Shown in pieces: positions 1 to 8,225 of a DNA stretch of 64,000 nt. Position numbers and translations under genes: made by a program. This DNA is from UBA1563 sp037440065 (GTDB taxonomy: Bacteria > Bacteroidota > Ignavibacteria > Ignavibacteriales > Ignavibacteriaceae). Numbering within the stretch: the stretch's first letter is position 1; every line of letters starts with the position of its first letter. The stretch spans positions 992,001 through 1,056,000 of the forward strand of contig JBBIUV010000015.1 of the NCBI GenBank assembly GCA_037440065.1, given 5' to 3'. A model generated the notes under the pieces. The model made no database searches. It was not told the origin of the DNA and worked only from the letters and a program-made list of their open reading frames with translations.

Positions 1-1
1 G

Positions 2-115
2 GAACTGCGGGAAACCGATTACAATAATGTTGTTAAAACTTTGAGAGCTAGCGGGAACATAAAACAAGAAATTTTATTTAATGATTTTTATAGGTCACCA
101 AATGGTACGCCTTAG
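2..115 (+). CDS. C-terminal end of an unidentified gene (truncated by window edge)
   Basis: Frame 2 is open from the first bases of the window to a TAG at 113-115, giving 37 residues that end in NDFYRSPNGTP. I do not recognise the family. The evidence that it is coding is weak: it is open, of mixed composition, and its stop lies 14 nt past an ATG (102) that makes a sensible start for the next gene, as expected for translational coupling. It could equally be untranslated sequence. Confidence 0.35.
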   Translation, partial: ELRETDYNNVVKTLRASGNIKQEILFNDFYRSPNGTP

Positions 116-2045
116 AAATTCATTAGCGATAAAATTAGTTGTTTCAATTCTTTTAGTAAGCGGAGCGATATTCCTCTTTATTTTTGGGAGCAATTTTTCA
201 CAGTCACGAGATATCTTACTAAAGAATGTTCGGTTGAATGCCAAAGATATTTCCCTTGCTACGGTTAATAAAATAGAAATTATTCTTACAAACGTTGAAA
301 AAATTCCTTACACCCTCGCTTATCACCTTGAGCATTCAAATCTAAGTAAAGATGAATTAATAAAACTTCTCACAAATGTTACTGCTTCAAGTGCCGAAAT
401 AACTGGAGTTACCATTGCATTTGAGCCGGGTGCTTTTCCAGGAGAAAAAAGTGAATTTGCTCCCTATGTTTACAAAAGTGATGGAGTTTTAAAAACTGTT
501 TTTCTCAAACCTCCGGAGAATAATTATCGGTTAAAAGACTGGTATTTGATTCCAAAGGAACTCCAGAAAGCGATGTGGAGCGAACCTTATTACAACGTTG
601 ACAACAACTCAAAAATATTGGCGACTTTCTCCGTACCGCTTTATAAAATTATTGGTGGGAAGAGGGTCTGCATTGGTATAGTAAGTGCAGAGATTGATCT
701 TCATTGGCTTGAACAGATTGTGAAAAATGTAAAGTTATATCAAAACGGTTATGCGTTTTTAATTTCGCATGACGGTACCTTTGTAACGCACCCTGAAAAA
801 GATTTTATAATGAACGAAACCATTTTTAGTGTTGCTGAAAAGTACAACGATTTGAATGTAAGAAAATATGGGCAAGCAGCTTTGAAAGGGAAATCGGATT
901 TTATCTTCTTAAATAAATTTCTGAGTAAAAAAAATATTTGGCTTTATTACGTTCCGTTAGTTACAAATGACTGGTCACTGGGTGTAGTGATTCCCGATGA
1001 TGAATTAATGGCAGATCTGAACGCCTTAACAAAATATATATTGTTGTATAATGTGATTGGGGCTTTTCTTCTAATAATCGCCATTACTATTCTTGCAAAC
1101 CGGATTACGCGACCGTTAACAAAATTAGCTGCTGCGACCGATGAGATTGCTGCTGGAAATTTTGAGGTTGCAATTCCGGAAATGCATTCCAAGGATGAAG
1201 TCAGTCATCTGGCAGCTTCTTTTAATTTTATGAAAATTTCTCTGCGCCAGTACATTGATAATCTGATGGAAACAACTGCCGCAAAACAGAAAATGGAAAG
1301 TGAATTAAAGATTGCTCACGAAATTCAAATGGGAATTCTTCCTAAAATCTTTCCTCCATTTCCGGATCGTTCTGAGTTTGATATTTACGCCGTAATTGAA
1401 CCAGCGAAGGAAGTCGGTGGAGATTTTTATGATTTCTTCCTTCTGGAAAATTCGTATTTATATTTTGCAATAGGTGATGTTTCAGGAAAGGGAGTTCCAG
1501 CTTCTCTATTTATGGCTGTTACCAAAACTTTGATAAAAGCTACTACAACGATTGATCTTCCCTTGAATGAAATTATTTTCAAAGTGAATAATGATCTTTG
1601 TCGTGAAAATGATTCTTCCATGTTCGTAACAATCTTTTTTGCGAGAGTAAATATTAAAACCGGTGAAGTTGACTTTGTAAATGCTGGGCACAATTTACCT
1701 TATCTTGTTTCTCAAAATGGCGAAATTCAGAAAATTAAAAAGACGGGTGACATCGCGGTTGGAATTCTAAACGATTATCCCTATCAGTTAGGGAAAATTA
1801 CTTTAGCTGAAAAAGATAAACTTTATCTCTACACCGACGGTATAACAGAAGCACAAAATATCAAAGACGAACTTTATTCCGATAAACGACTTGAAGAATT
1901 TTTAAAAACTCAGTTAAACAGTTCTGCAAAAGAACTGGTACTAAATTCTGTTAAAGAAGTTAAAAGATTTTCAGATGTTGCACCGCAGTCTGACGACATA
2001 ACCTCCTTTGTCCTAAATTGGATTAAGCCGGTGGAGAGCGATTAA
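102..2045 (+). CDS. SpoIIE/RsbU-type serine phosphatase with extracytoplasmic sensor and HAMP domain
   Basis: This is a membrane-bound PP2C-type phosphatase expected to dephosphorylate a STAS anti-sigma antagonist such as the one encoded two genes downstream. Visible in order (647 residues from ATG 102): a first membrane segment at about 7-28, a roughly 280-residue extracytoplasmic Cache-like sensor region, a second membrane segment at about 311-332, a HAMP region (NRITRPL onward), a short coiled linker with the AHEIQMGILP motif, and the phosphatase domain with GGDFYDFF (about 440), GDVSGKGVPASLF (about 457), NAGHNLP, LYTDGITEAQ (about 579) and QSDDIT, which hold the metal-binding Asp/Gly residues. 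An in-frame ATG at 81 exists, but 102 is preferred because it has an AGG 8 nt upstream and overlaps the previous frame less. The ligand cannot be told from sequence. Confidence 0.9.
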   Translation: MVRLRNSLAIKLVVSILLVSGAIFLFIFGSNFSQSRDILLKNVRLNAKDISLATVNKIEIILTNVEKIPYTLAYHLEHSNLSKDELIKLLTNVTASSAEITGVTIAFEPGAFPGEKSEFAPYVYKSDGVLKTVFLKPPENNYRLKDWYLIPKELQKAMWSEPYYNVDNNSKILATFSVPLYKIIGGKRVCIGIVSAEIDLHWLEQIVKNVKLYQNGYAFLISHDGTFVTHPEKDFIMNETIFSVAEKYNDLNVRKYGQAALKGKSDFIFLNKFLSKKNIWLYYVPLVTNDWSLGVVIPDDELMADLNALTKYILLYNVIGAFLLIIAITILANRITRPLTKLAAATDEIAAGNFEVAIPEMHSKDEVSHLAASFNFMKISLRQYIDNLMETTAAKQKMESELKIAHEIQMGILPKIFPPFPDRSEFDIYAVIEPAKEVGGDFYDFFLLENSYLYFAIGDVSGKGVPASLFMAVTKTLIKATTTIDLPLNEIIFKVNNDLCRENDSSMFVTIFFARVNIKTGEVDFVNAGHNLPYLVSQNGEIQKIKKTGDIAVGILNDYPYQLGKITLAEKDKLYLYTDGITEAQNIKDELYSDKRLEEFLKTQLNSSAKELVLNSVKEVKRFSDVAPQSDDITSFVLNWIKPVESD

Positions 2046-2048
2046 AAT

Positions 2049-2477
2049 ATGACTAAATCTTCCAATTGTAATTTCGAAATTAAACTTAAGAATTCACCGG
2101 AGGATGTATCAAACGCCATTTACCGTTTCCTTGAATTCTGCAACGGTCATGAATTTTCTCTGGCTTTAATTTATAAATTACGTCTAGCTATGGAAGAAAT
2201 TCTAGTTAATACTATCAATTATTCTTTCCAGGACCAAAATGAGCATGATATTTTTGTAAGAATAAATTGCATGGGCGACAACGTGGTTGTTGAGTTTGAA
2301 GATGATGGAATAGAATTTAATCCCCTCAATGTTCCTGAACCACAGGATCTTCCCTTGGAAGAAAGAATTCCCGGTGGAGTAGGAATATATTTAGTTAAGA
2401 CGATGATGGATACTTTTGAGTATGAAAGAAAAAACGGAAAAAATATTTTAACTATATCAAAGAAAACAACTCAATAA
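2049..2477 (+). CDS. Anti-sigma-factor serine kinase, RsbW/SpoIIAB type
   Basis: A 142-residue stand-alone HATPase_c_2 (GHKL) domain. The N box is LAMEEILVNTINYSF (catalytic Glu50 and metal-binding Asn54). The G1 box is FEDDGIEFNP and the G2 box is GGVGIYLVKTMMD. Family members bind and inhibit a sigma factor and phosphorylate their STAS antagonist. The gene lies 3 bp after the phosphatase and 12 bp before the STAS gene, so all three parts of a partner-switching module are co-transcribed. No sigma factor gene is adjacent, so the target may be encoded elsewhere or may not be a sigma factor. Confidence 0.88.
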   Translation: MTKSSNCNFEIKLKNSPEDVSNAIYRFLEFCNGHEFSLALIYKLRLAMEEILVNTINYSFQDQNEHDIFVRINCMGDNVVVEFEDDGIEFNPLNVPEPQDLPLEERIPGGVGIYLVKTMMDTFEYERKNGKNILTISKKTTQ

Positions 2478-2489
2478 ATCGAGGTAAAA

Positions 2490-2822
2490 ATGGAAATGTC
2501 ACAACGAACTGAAAACGGTGTTCTTATTATTTCACCGAAAGGAAATCTTGATTTCAATCAAGCATCAAGTTTTCAAGAGACAGCTACAGCCCTAATTGAA
2601 AATGGTGCAAAGAAGGTACTTATTAATTTTACCGAATTATCATTTATCAGTAGCGCGGGTTTGCGTGTACTGATTGTACTTGCAAAACTGTTACAGCAAA
2701 AAAGCGGAACTTTTGCACTCGCATTAATGAATGACCAAATATTAGAAGTTTTTTCCATTTCCGGTTTTGAAAAATTATTTACAATTTATTCTTCCGAGGA
2801 AGAAGCGCTAAAAAACATGTAA
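2490..2822 (+). CDS. STAS-domain anti-anti-sigma factor, RsbV/SpoIIAA type
   Basis: A single STAS domain of 110 residues. The conserved loop reads FISSAGLRVL, so Ser54/Ser55 lie at the expected phosphorylation position. When dephosphorylated by the upstream SpoIIE-type phosphatase, such proteins sequester the RsbW-type kinase. The start ATG has a GAGG 5 nt upstream. The gene is the third of the module and is followed by ldcA after 12 bp, so transcription probably continues into peptidoglycan recycling, although functional linkage is only inferred. Confidence 0.88.
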   Translation: MEMSQRTENGVLIISPKGNLDFNQASSFQETATALIENGAKKVLINFTELSFISSAGLRVLIVLAKLLQQKSGTFALALMNDQILEVFSISGFEKLFTIYSSEEEALKNM

Positions 2823-2834
2823 GGAGGAATTCTT

Positions 2835-3776
2835 ATGAAAGTGCAAAAACCGGAGAGTCTTCGCAACGGAGATACGATCGGAATAATTTCTCCAGCATCG
2901 TCCCCGGATGATTTGAGCCGCATCAACAAAGGGGTAGCTTATCTTGAGAGACTTGGATATCGAGTTGAGGTTGGCAAAAATGTTGGAAGATATTCGGGAT
3001 TTCTTGCCGGAACAGACCAAGAACGGCTTGAAGATTTGCATGAGATGTTCTCGAATAAAAATATTCGTGCGATCATTTGTGTACGCGGTGGGTATGGCTC
3101 TCCCAGACTTCTCGACAAAATTGATTTCCAATTAATTAGAAAAAATCCTAAAATATTTGTCGGTTATTCGGATATTACAGCGCTTCAACTTGCGTTTTAT
3201 AGAAAAGCAAATCTTGTAACTTTTGCAGGACCAATGCTTGCCGTTGATTTTCATTCGGAGATTAATCGTTACACCGAAGAAAATTTTTGGCGAACGATTA
3301 CTTCTACAAAAAAAATGGAAAAAGTTATTTTGCCCGAAGGTGAAAATCTTATCCCGTTCTTGAAGGGGAAGGGAGAAGGTGAAATCGTCGGTGGAAATCT
3401 TTCGCTGGTTATTTCACTTCTCGGAACTTCTTTTCTTCCGAAGATGAAAAATAAAATTCTTTTTCTTGAAGACGTTGATGAAGCCCCTTATAGAGTCGAT
3501 AGAATGTTAAATCAACTTAAACTTGCCGGTACTTTAGAAAAACTATCTGGAATAATTTTAGGAGAGTTTACTTCGTGTGAAGAAAAAGATGTTGAGAAAA
3601 AAACTCTTACGCTTGATGAAGTATTTCAAAATTATCTTGGCGATTTACCCTATCCAGTACTGAAAAATTTCCCACACGGACATCGGAAAGCCAATTATAC
3701 TATCCCCTTTGGAATTAAAACTAAGATAAATGCAGATAAAAATTACGTTGAATTTCTTGAGGCAGCTGTTACTTAA
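2835..3776 (+). CDS. ldcA: LD-carboxypeptidase (peptidase family S66, LdcA/MccF)
   Basis: Cytoplasmic serine peptidase that removes the terminal D-alanine from murein tetrapeptides during cell-wall recycling; some relatives (MccF) act on microcin C or other peptides. The 313 residues match the family length. Visible motifs: GDTIGIISPASSP near the N terminus, RGGYGS at about 84, the nucleophile elbow GYSDITAL (Ser112), EGEIVGGNLSL, LEDVDEAPYRVDRML (catalytic Glu) and the final NFPHGH (catalytic His). A strong AAGGAGG lies upstream of ATG 2835. The 3' end overlaps the convergent amidase gene by 8 bp; the amidase also acts on murein. Confidence 0.92.
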   Translation: MKVQKPESLRNGDTIGIISPASSPDDLSRINKGVAYLERLGYRVEVGKNVGRYSGFLAGTDQERLEDLHEMFSNKNIRAIICVRGGYGSPRLLDKIDFQLIRKNPKIFVGYSDITALQLAFYRKANLVTFAGPMLAVDFHSEINRYTEENFWRTITSTKKMEKVILPEGENLIPFLKGKGEGEIVGGNLSLVISLLGTSFLPKMKNKILFLEDVDEAPYRVDRMLNQLKLAGTLEKLSGIILGEFTSCEEKDVEKKTLTLDEVFQNYLGDLPYPVLKNFPHGHRKANYTIPFGIKTKINADKNYVEFLEAAVT

Positions 3777-4350
3777 TTCTTTTATCAACTTCCTTTTGAA
3801 GATAACCTGATTCGATATATCGGTATAAATCTTTTCCAGGGCAAAGTGTTTTTGCAAAATCTTTGTGGGACTTAATTGTCGAAGGATCTATTCCATATTT
3901 TTTGCAACAAAAGGCGGTTAGTTCTACTAAAGCATTCAACTGTTTTTCAGTTACCTGTTGTTCTTCAAAATTACCAAGGCAGGTAATAAGTAAATGTCCT
4001 TGGGGATCATATTCGGTTGCAGTTTCTCCGGCAGTATATACATTTCTTCCTTCAAAAATGTTTCCATCAAAATCAATTATAAAATGATACGGAATATCAC
4101 TCCAACTTCGTGCCTCGCTCATTCCCCATGTTTGAACTTTTTTGATATGCTGAGCGGCAGATTCTTTGTCCGGTTTGAATATCTCTCCTTCGTGATGAAT
4201 CGTGATTCTAACGGGCACCTGAGATTTGTATACCTTTGGTTCGGCAGCATTCCATTCTGCACGTGAGTGGATTTGTAATTGATTTGATGAGCAGTTCAGT
4301 GAGAGAAAAATTAAAAGAAAAATTGACCAGAACGAAATTATTTGTTTCAT
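3769..4350 (-). CDS. N-acetylmuramoyl-L-alanine amidase lipoprotein (Amidase_2/PGRP fold)
   Basis: A 193-residue zinc amidase predicted to cleave the bond between N-acetylmuramate and L-alanine in murein. The N terminus has a hydrophobic segment ending in a lipobox-like LSLNC, so it is probably a lipoprotein facing the periplasm. The domain runs from RAEWNAAEP through ITIHHEG (zinc His) and IPYHFIIDFDG to HLLITCLGNF and SHKDFAKTLCPG (second zinc His and Cys). It is the last gene of the minus-strand operon, overlaps ispE by 4 bp, and converges on ldcA with an 8-bp overlap. Confidence 0.88.
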   Translation of the reverse strand: MKQIISFWSIFLLIFLSLNCSSNQLQIHSRAEWNAAEPKVYKSQVPVRITIHHEGEIFKPDKESAAQHIKKVQTWGMSEARSWSDIPYHFIIDFDGNIFEGRNVYTAGETATEYDPQGHLLITCLGNFEEQQVTEKQLNALVELTAFCCKKYGIDPSTIKSHKDFAKTLCPGKDLYRYIESGYLQKEVDKRIK

Positions 4351-5174
4351 TGTAAATAAGTGAAATAAGTTTTTGAAAAATATTGTTTGGCTTTTTGAGC
4401 GGAGTTATTATCCGGAAAAACTCCAAACATAGTTGAACCACTTCCGCTCATTAAAACAAATTCTGCTTGAAAATCTCCCATCTTCTTTTTTATTTCGGCT
4501 AATAACGGATGAGCTGCAAATGCAATTTCTTCAAAGTCGTTTACCACTTTGTCTTTTAGAGAGGCAATTTTATTAACATTCTCTTGACTTAACGACTTGA
4601 ATTTAAAGACGGGTGTTTGCGGTTTGATATTTTCATATGCCCATTTAGTTGAAATATGAATTCCGGGATTTACCAATAAAATCGGTTTTGTTATTTCGAG
4701 ATCAATAGGAGAAAGAATTTCGCCCCGTGAGGAGGCATAAGAGGGAACCGGATTAAGAAAAAACGGAACATCAGAACCGAGTTGCAAAGCGAACTTGTTC
4801 AATGTTTCATTTTTTATTTGCAGTTCAAATAATTCGTTGATTGAAAGTAGCGTATGCGCGGCATTCGAACTTCCGCCTCCAAGTCCTGCACCAATCGGAA
4901 TATTTTTTTCTAAAGCGATTGAAACGGCAATCTCTTTCTTAATAAATTGCTCAATTAATCTTACAGCTTTGATGACCAAATTATTATCATCATTTTGAAT
5001 TTCTTTGTTATTGCATGTAAAAGAAAATTTTGCAGATTTCTCAAATATTAGAACATCGTGCAGATCTATCGGATAGAAAATGGTTTCGATGTTGTGAAAA
5101 CCATCTTCACGTTTTGAAACGATATTCAACCCAAAGTTAATTTTAGCAGGGGATTTAACAATTATCTTTTTCAT
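4347..5174 (-). CDS. ispE: 4-diphosphocytidyl-2-C-methyl-D-erythritol kinase
   Basis: GHMP kinase of the MEP isoprenoid pathway; it phosphorylates CDP-methylerythritol using ATP. The 275 residues are typical. Motifs: SPAKINFGLNI at the N terminus (substrate Lys and Asn), the ATP loop PIGAGLGGGSSNAA at about 93, LGSDVPFF, and VLMSGSGSTMFGVF near the C terminus (GHMP motif 3). It overlaps the upstream methyltransferase-like gene by 20 bp and the downstream amidase gene by 4 bp, so the whole minus-strand block is probably one transcript. Confidence 0.95.
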   Translation of the reverse strand: MKKIIVKSPAKINFGLNIVSKREDGFHNIETIFYPIDLHDVLIFEKSAKFSFTCNNKEIQNDDNNLVIKAVRLIEQFIKKEIAVSIALEKNIPIGAGLGGGSSNAAHTLLSINELFELQIKNETLNKFALQLGSDVPFFLNPVPSYASSRGEILSPIDLEITKPILLVNPGIHISTKWAYENIKPQTPVFKFKSLSQENVNKIASLKDKVVNDFEEIAFAAHPLLAEIKKKMGDFQAEFVLMSGSGSTMFGVFPDNNSAQKAKQYFSKTYFTYLQ

Positions 5175-6060
5175 CTAAAAGCTTTCTTAATTCTTTTGTA
5201 TGCCTTGGCGAAGAACCGCAACAGGAGCCAATAAATGTAGGGCTCTTTCTTAAATACAACCTCACTTCGTGGGAATAGTTAATTGGGGAAATACCGCAAG
5301 TTATTTTATCGTTATTTATTTCAGAGCTGCCACAGTTTAAATAAAATCCCCAAGAAGAATTTTTGCTGATCTGTTTAAATATTTTTTGGAATGTACTTGG
5401 TTTGATGCAATTAAAGCCGATCGCTAAGGGATTGTAATTCTCTACTAATTTTACCACTTCAAAAAGAATTTCGCCACTTAGTATCTTCAATCCCGGTGTG
5501 AAGAACAAACTCATTATGAAGGGAATCGAATTTCTATAACAAAATTTTGAAACAAAAATTATTTCATCTAAGTGACTATGTGTCTCATTCAGAATTAAAT
5601 GACAACCGGAATTCATCAGCAACTCGATATGCTGAGCATGATTTGTTTCAATCTCTTTTTTTGAAATTCTTCTTTCAACTTGATAACAATCTTCCGCTGG
5701 TGGATTTGATCCGGCAAGTATTAGCTTTTTATTCCCGATTGCTGTGTGTGTGAGTTCAACACTTTTCTTTACAAACTCTGAACTTTTAATTTTAACGTTG
5801 GATCTATTTACTGAAACCGGATTTGTGCGAAATGTATTGGTGGTAATAATATCAGCTCCGGCTTTTACATAAGAGTTATGAATTTTTACAACTTCATCCG
5901 GGTGAGTAATATTCGCCAACGACATCCAAAGTTGGGGATGGGATTTAATTTCCTTTTGTTGAAGAAGACTTCCCATCGCTCCATCTAGCAATAGCGGGCG
6001 GTTATTTCTCTTGGCAAAAGCAAAGAGCAAATCGAAATTATTTTTTTGTTTTGGAATCAA
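5155..6060 (-). CDS. Homocysteine S-methyltransferase family protein
   Basis: A 301-residue single Pfam S-methyl_trans (BHMT/MetH N-terminal/MmuM) barrel. LLLDGAMGSLLQ starts the barrel and NTFRTNP follows. GFNCI supplies the first zinc Cys and GSCCGSSP the other two, so the zinc site is complete. Family members transfer a methyl group from betaine, S-methylmethionine or folate to homocysteine; the donor cannot be told here. There is no cobalamin or folate domain. It sits between glycosyltransferase genes and ispE with overlaps of 23 and 20 bp. Confidence 0.85.
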   Translation of the reverse strand: MIPKQKNNFDLLFAFAKRNNRPLLLDGAMGSLLQQKEIKSHPQLWMSLANITHPDEVVKIHNSYVKAGADIITTNTFRTNPVSVNRSNVKIKSSEFVKKSVELTHTAIGNKKLILAGSNPPAEDCYQVERRISKKEIETNHAQHIELLMNSGCHLILNETHSHLDEIIFVSKFCYRNSIPFIMSLFFTPGLKILSGEILFEVVKLVENYNPLAIGFNCIKPSTFQKIFKQISKNSSWGFYLNCGSSEINNDKITCGISPINYSHEVRLYLRKSPTFIGSCCGSSPRHTKELRKLLDEKDNC

Positions 6061-7174
6061 AGTAGTTGATTACTTCCTGTTCAATCTGTTTTAAATCAAT
6101 TAGTTTAACACACTCCAAATTGTAAGGACATGCTTTCTTCCAGCATGGAGAGCAAAATAAATCTTTTGGGTAGAGCTTCACTCCTCGATCGTAAAGATCA
6201 ATTTCCGTCCAACAACTGAGTCCAAACCATGCGACAACAAATTTTTTTAATGCGATAGCAATGTGCATTCCAAAAGAATCACCTGTAATAATCAAATCTG
6301 CTAGATTCTCAAAACACACACCTCGCCTAATTCCCGTGGTTGTTGGCGTGTTGATAATTTTATCACCAAAAGGCAATGCAATTTGTTTGTTTCTCTCCGT
6401 ATCTTCAGGTCCGCCGAGTAAAATAATTTTGTATTTCTCATGCTTTAACAATTGTTCAATGAGATGAATGTGCTGATCTACTGTCATTTTTTTGTTCGGA
6501 AAAAGATTTGAGCAACCGGTGTTGAATCCAACAACCATATCAGTCTCTTTTATTCCAACTTCATTTTTATATTTTTGTTGGAACTCCAATTCCTCATCGT
6601 AAAAATTGTAAACGTAATCATTCCGTTCATATTCAAGATCAAGAGTTTCTGCAAGATAATCCTGTCCGGTTCTTTGATTCACTTTAAATTTTAGATGATT
6701 GTCCATTCCGAGTTGGTAATTATAAAAAGCACCATCATTGAGGGGAACGATTTTCCCATCAGTGTTCAACCCAAATCCGAGTTTATTTTTTGCAGTTATT
6801 GAATTGAGCAGTGCGGCAGAACGTTGAGATTTATCAATATTATATGCATGGTCAAATTCCATTTGTTGCAGAATTGAGAGAGACTCAAAATCATATTTAA
6901 AAACTTGATCTATATAAGGATTGTTCAACAGAAGTTGATCTGCCGGTTTTAAAGTAATCCAGAAAATCGAAGAGACGGGAAATTTTTTCTTGATACTTTT
7001 TAATTGTGCAGTGGTCATCAACACGTCGCCCATGGCGTCAAGGTTGATAATAAGAATCTTTACACCTACGGAGTTTTCTTCTCTGCAGCCATTTTCCCAA
7101 CAGTTATAATCGGGGAAGCATGGTTTGTAACCGTTGAAATTTTTACAAGATGGGATCGGATAAAGTTTTGACAT
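6038..7174 (-). CDS. Glycosyltransferase family 9 protein with Cys-rich N-terminal extension
   Basis: A heptosyltransferase-type (GT9) enzyme of 378 residues, probably adding sugars to LPS core or a related glycan at the inner face of the cytoplasmic membrane. The GT9 fold starts only at about residue 38 (VKILIINLDAMGDVLMTT). Before it lies an extension with four cysteines (Cys10, Cys19, Cys25, Cys30). NTGCSNLFPNK and ITGDSFGMHIAIAL are the usual GT9 nucleotide-sugar motifs. The C terminus has a second Cys cluster, FCSPCWKKACPYNLEC. It overlaps both operon neighbours (32 and 23 bp). The acceptor and donor are unknown. Confidence 0.85.
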   Translation of the reverse strand: MSKLYPIPSCKNFNGYKPCFPDYNCWENGCREENSVGVKILIINLDAMGDVLMTTAQLKSIKKKFPVSSIFWITLKPADQLLLNNPYIDQVFKYDFESLSILQQMEFDHAYNIDKSQRSAALLNSITAKNKLGFGLNTDGKIVPLNDGAFYNYQLGMDNHLKFKVNQRTGQDYLAETLDLEYERNDYVYNFYDEELEFQQKYKNEVGIKETDMVVGFNTGCSNLFPNKKMTVDQHIHLIEQLLKHEKYKIILLGGPEDTERNKQIALPFGDKIINTPTTTGIRRGVCFENLADLIITGDSFGMHIAIALKKFVVAWFGLSCWTEIDLYDRGVKLYPKDLFCSPCWKKACPYNLECVKLIDLKQIEQEVINYFDSKTKK

Positions 7175-8225
7175 AATTTTCTATAAAGGGTTTTAGTTTG
7201 GGAATAACATCTTCGAAAGACAAATTTACAAAATTCGGTTCTTTCGTAATAACTATTTCATGTTTGGACTGATAAGGAGTCCACGGCAAATCATCCGTGT
7301 TGTATTGAACATAAATACCGAACATCGGAACTCTAAAAGCAGATGCAAGATGAACCGTTGATGTATCCGGTGTGAAAAGAAAATCGAGTTTTGAAATCAA
7401 CGCAGCAAATTCATCAAACGAAGGAGAATAAAATATCGGTTCATTCTTTGTGGCAATTTGAATCGCATGTTTTAAATCTCTCGTTGTAGAAAGAAGCAAA
7501 ACATTTACATCGTAGAATTTAAGGAAGGAAAGTAATTGTCTAAACCGATCAACACCCCAAAAGCGGGCTTCACTTCCTGCGGAAATATTAATTCCAATCA
7601 GAAATTTATTCTCTCCGAATTTATTAGATAAATAACTAGCAGCTTTAATAAGTGAATCTTCTTTAGGTTGATAGAGGATGTTAACCCTTTCTTTGGTATA
7701 ATTCAAGCCAAACAGTTTTAACAAAGCGAGATTTCGTTCAATCACATGTGTTTGGGTTGAATCAGGTTTTTCTACAGTGTGAGTGTAAATTTTTGAGTTG
7801 GATTTTCTCAATCCGAACTTAAGCGGCACTTTTGCCAGAGCAATTAAAAAAGTAACTGTTGTAGAAACATCGTCGTGTAGGTCAGCAATCGCGCTAAATT
7901 TTTCTTGCTCAATACGTTTCAATAATGAAAGAAATCCTTTCAATCCCTTTTCAAAAACTATTACTTTACTAACACAAGAGCAATCTTCAAAAATAATACG
8001 ATTGGCTCTGCTAGCCAGAATATAAACTTCTACTTTAGCATTATTTTTAATTTCAGATAGGAGTGGTGTTACCACAAGTGCATCACCAATTCTATTCAAC
8101 CGAACAAAGAGGATTTTGTCTCCGGGTATGATCGAATAATTATCTTTCTGTAAATGGTTTTTTCTGTTCAGAAAAAGAAGAAACGAAAGAAAGATATTCT
8201 TTAGGTATACTTCAATGAATTTCAT
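7143..8225 (-). CDS. Glycosyltransferase family 9 (heptosyltransferase-like)
   Basis: A 360-residue GT9 protein, the middle member of three in a row. LFVRLNRIGDALVVTPLL is the N-terminal GT9 signature, GINISAGSEARFWG the central loop, and FTPDTSTVHLASAF the donor-binding motif, in which Asp-Thr-Ser replaces the more common Asp-Ser-Gly. A short hydrophobic N-terminal stretch (about residues 6-20) could attach it to the membrane. Unlike its two neighbours it has no C-terminal cysteine cluster. It overlaps the upstream GT9 gene by 14 bp and the downstream one by 32 bp. Acceptor unknown; lipid A/core assembly is inferred from the family. Confidence 0.86.
   Translation of the reverse strand: MKFIEVYLKNIFLSFLLFLNRKNHLQKDNYSIIPGDKILFVRLNRIGDALVVTPLLSEIKNNAKVEVYILASRANRIIFEDCSCVSKVIVFEKGLKGFLSLLKRIEQEKFSAIADLHDDVSTTVTFLIALAKVPLKFGLRKSNSKIYTHTVEKPDSTQTHVIERNLALLKLFGLNYTKERVNILYQPKEDSLIKAASYLSNKFGENKFLIGINISAGSEARFWGVDRFRQLLSFLKFYDVNVLLLSTTRDLKHAIQIATKNEPIFYSPSFDEFAALISKLDFLFTPDTSTVHLASAFRVPMFGIYVQYNTDDLPWTPYQSKHEIVITKEPNFVNLSFEDVIPKLKPFIENYVKTLSDPIL

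Noticed and set aside
81..2045. ATG 81 as start of the SpoIIE-type phosphatase
   Set aside because: ATG 102 has an AGG upstream and gives a more typical start; 81 has no SD and overlaps the preceding frame more.
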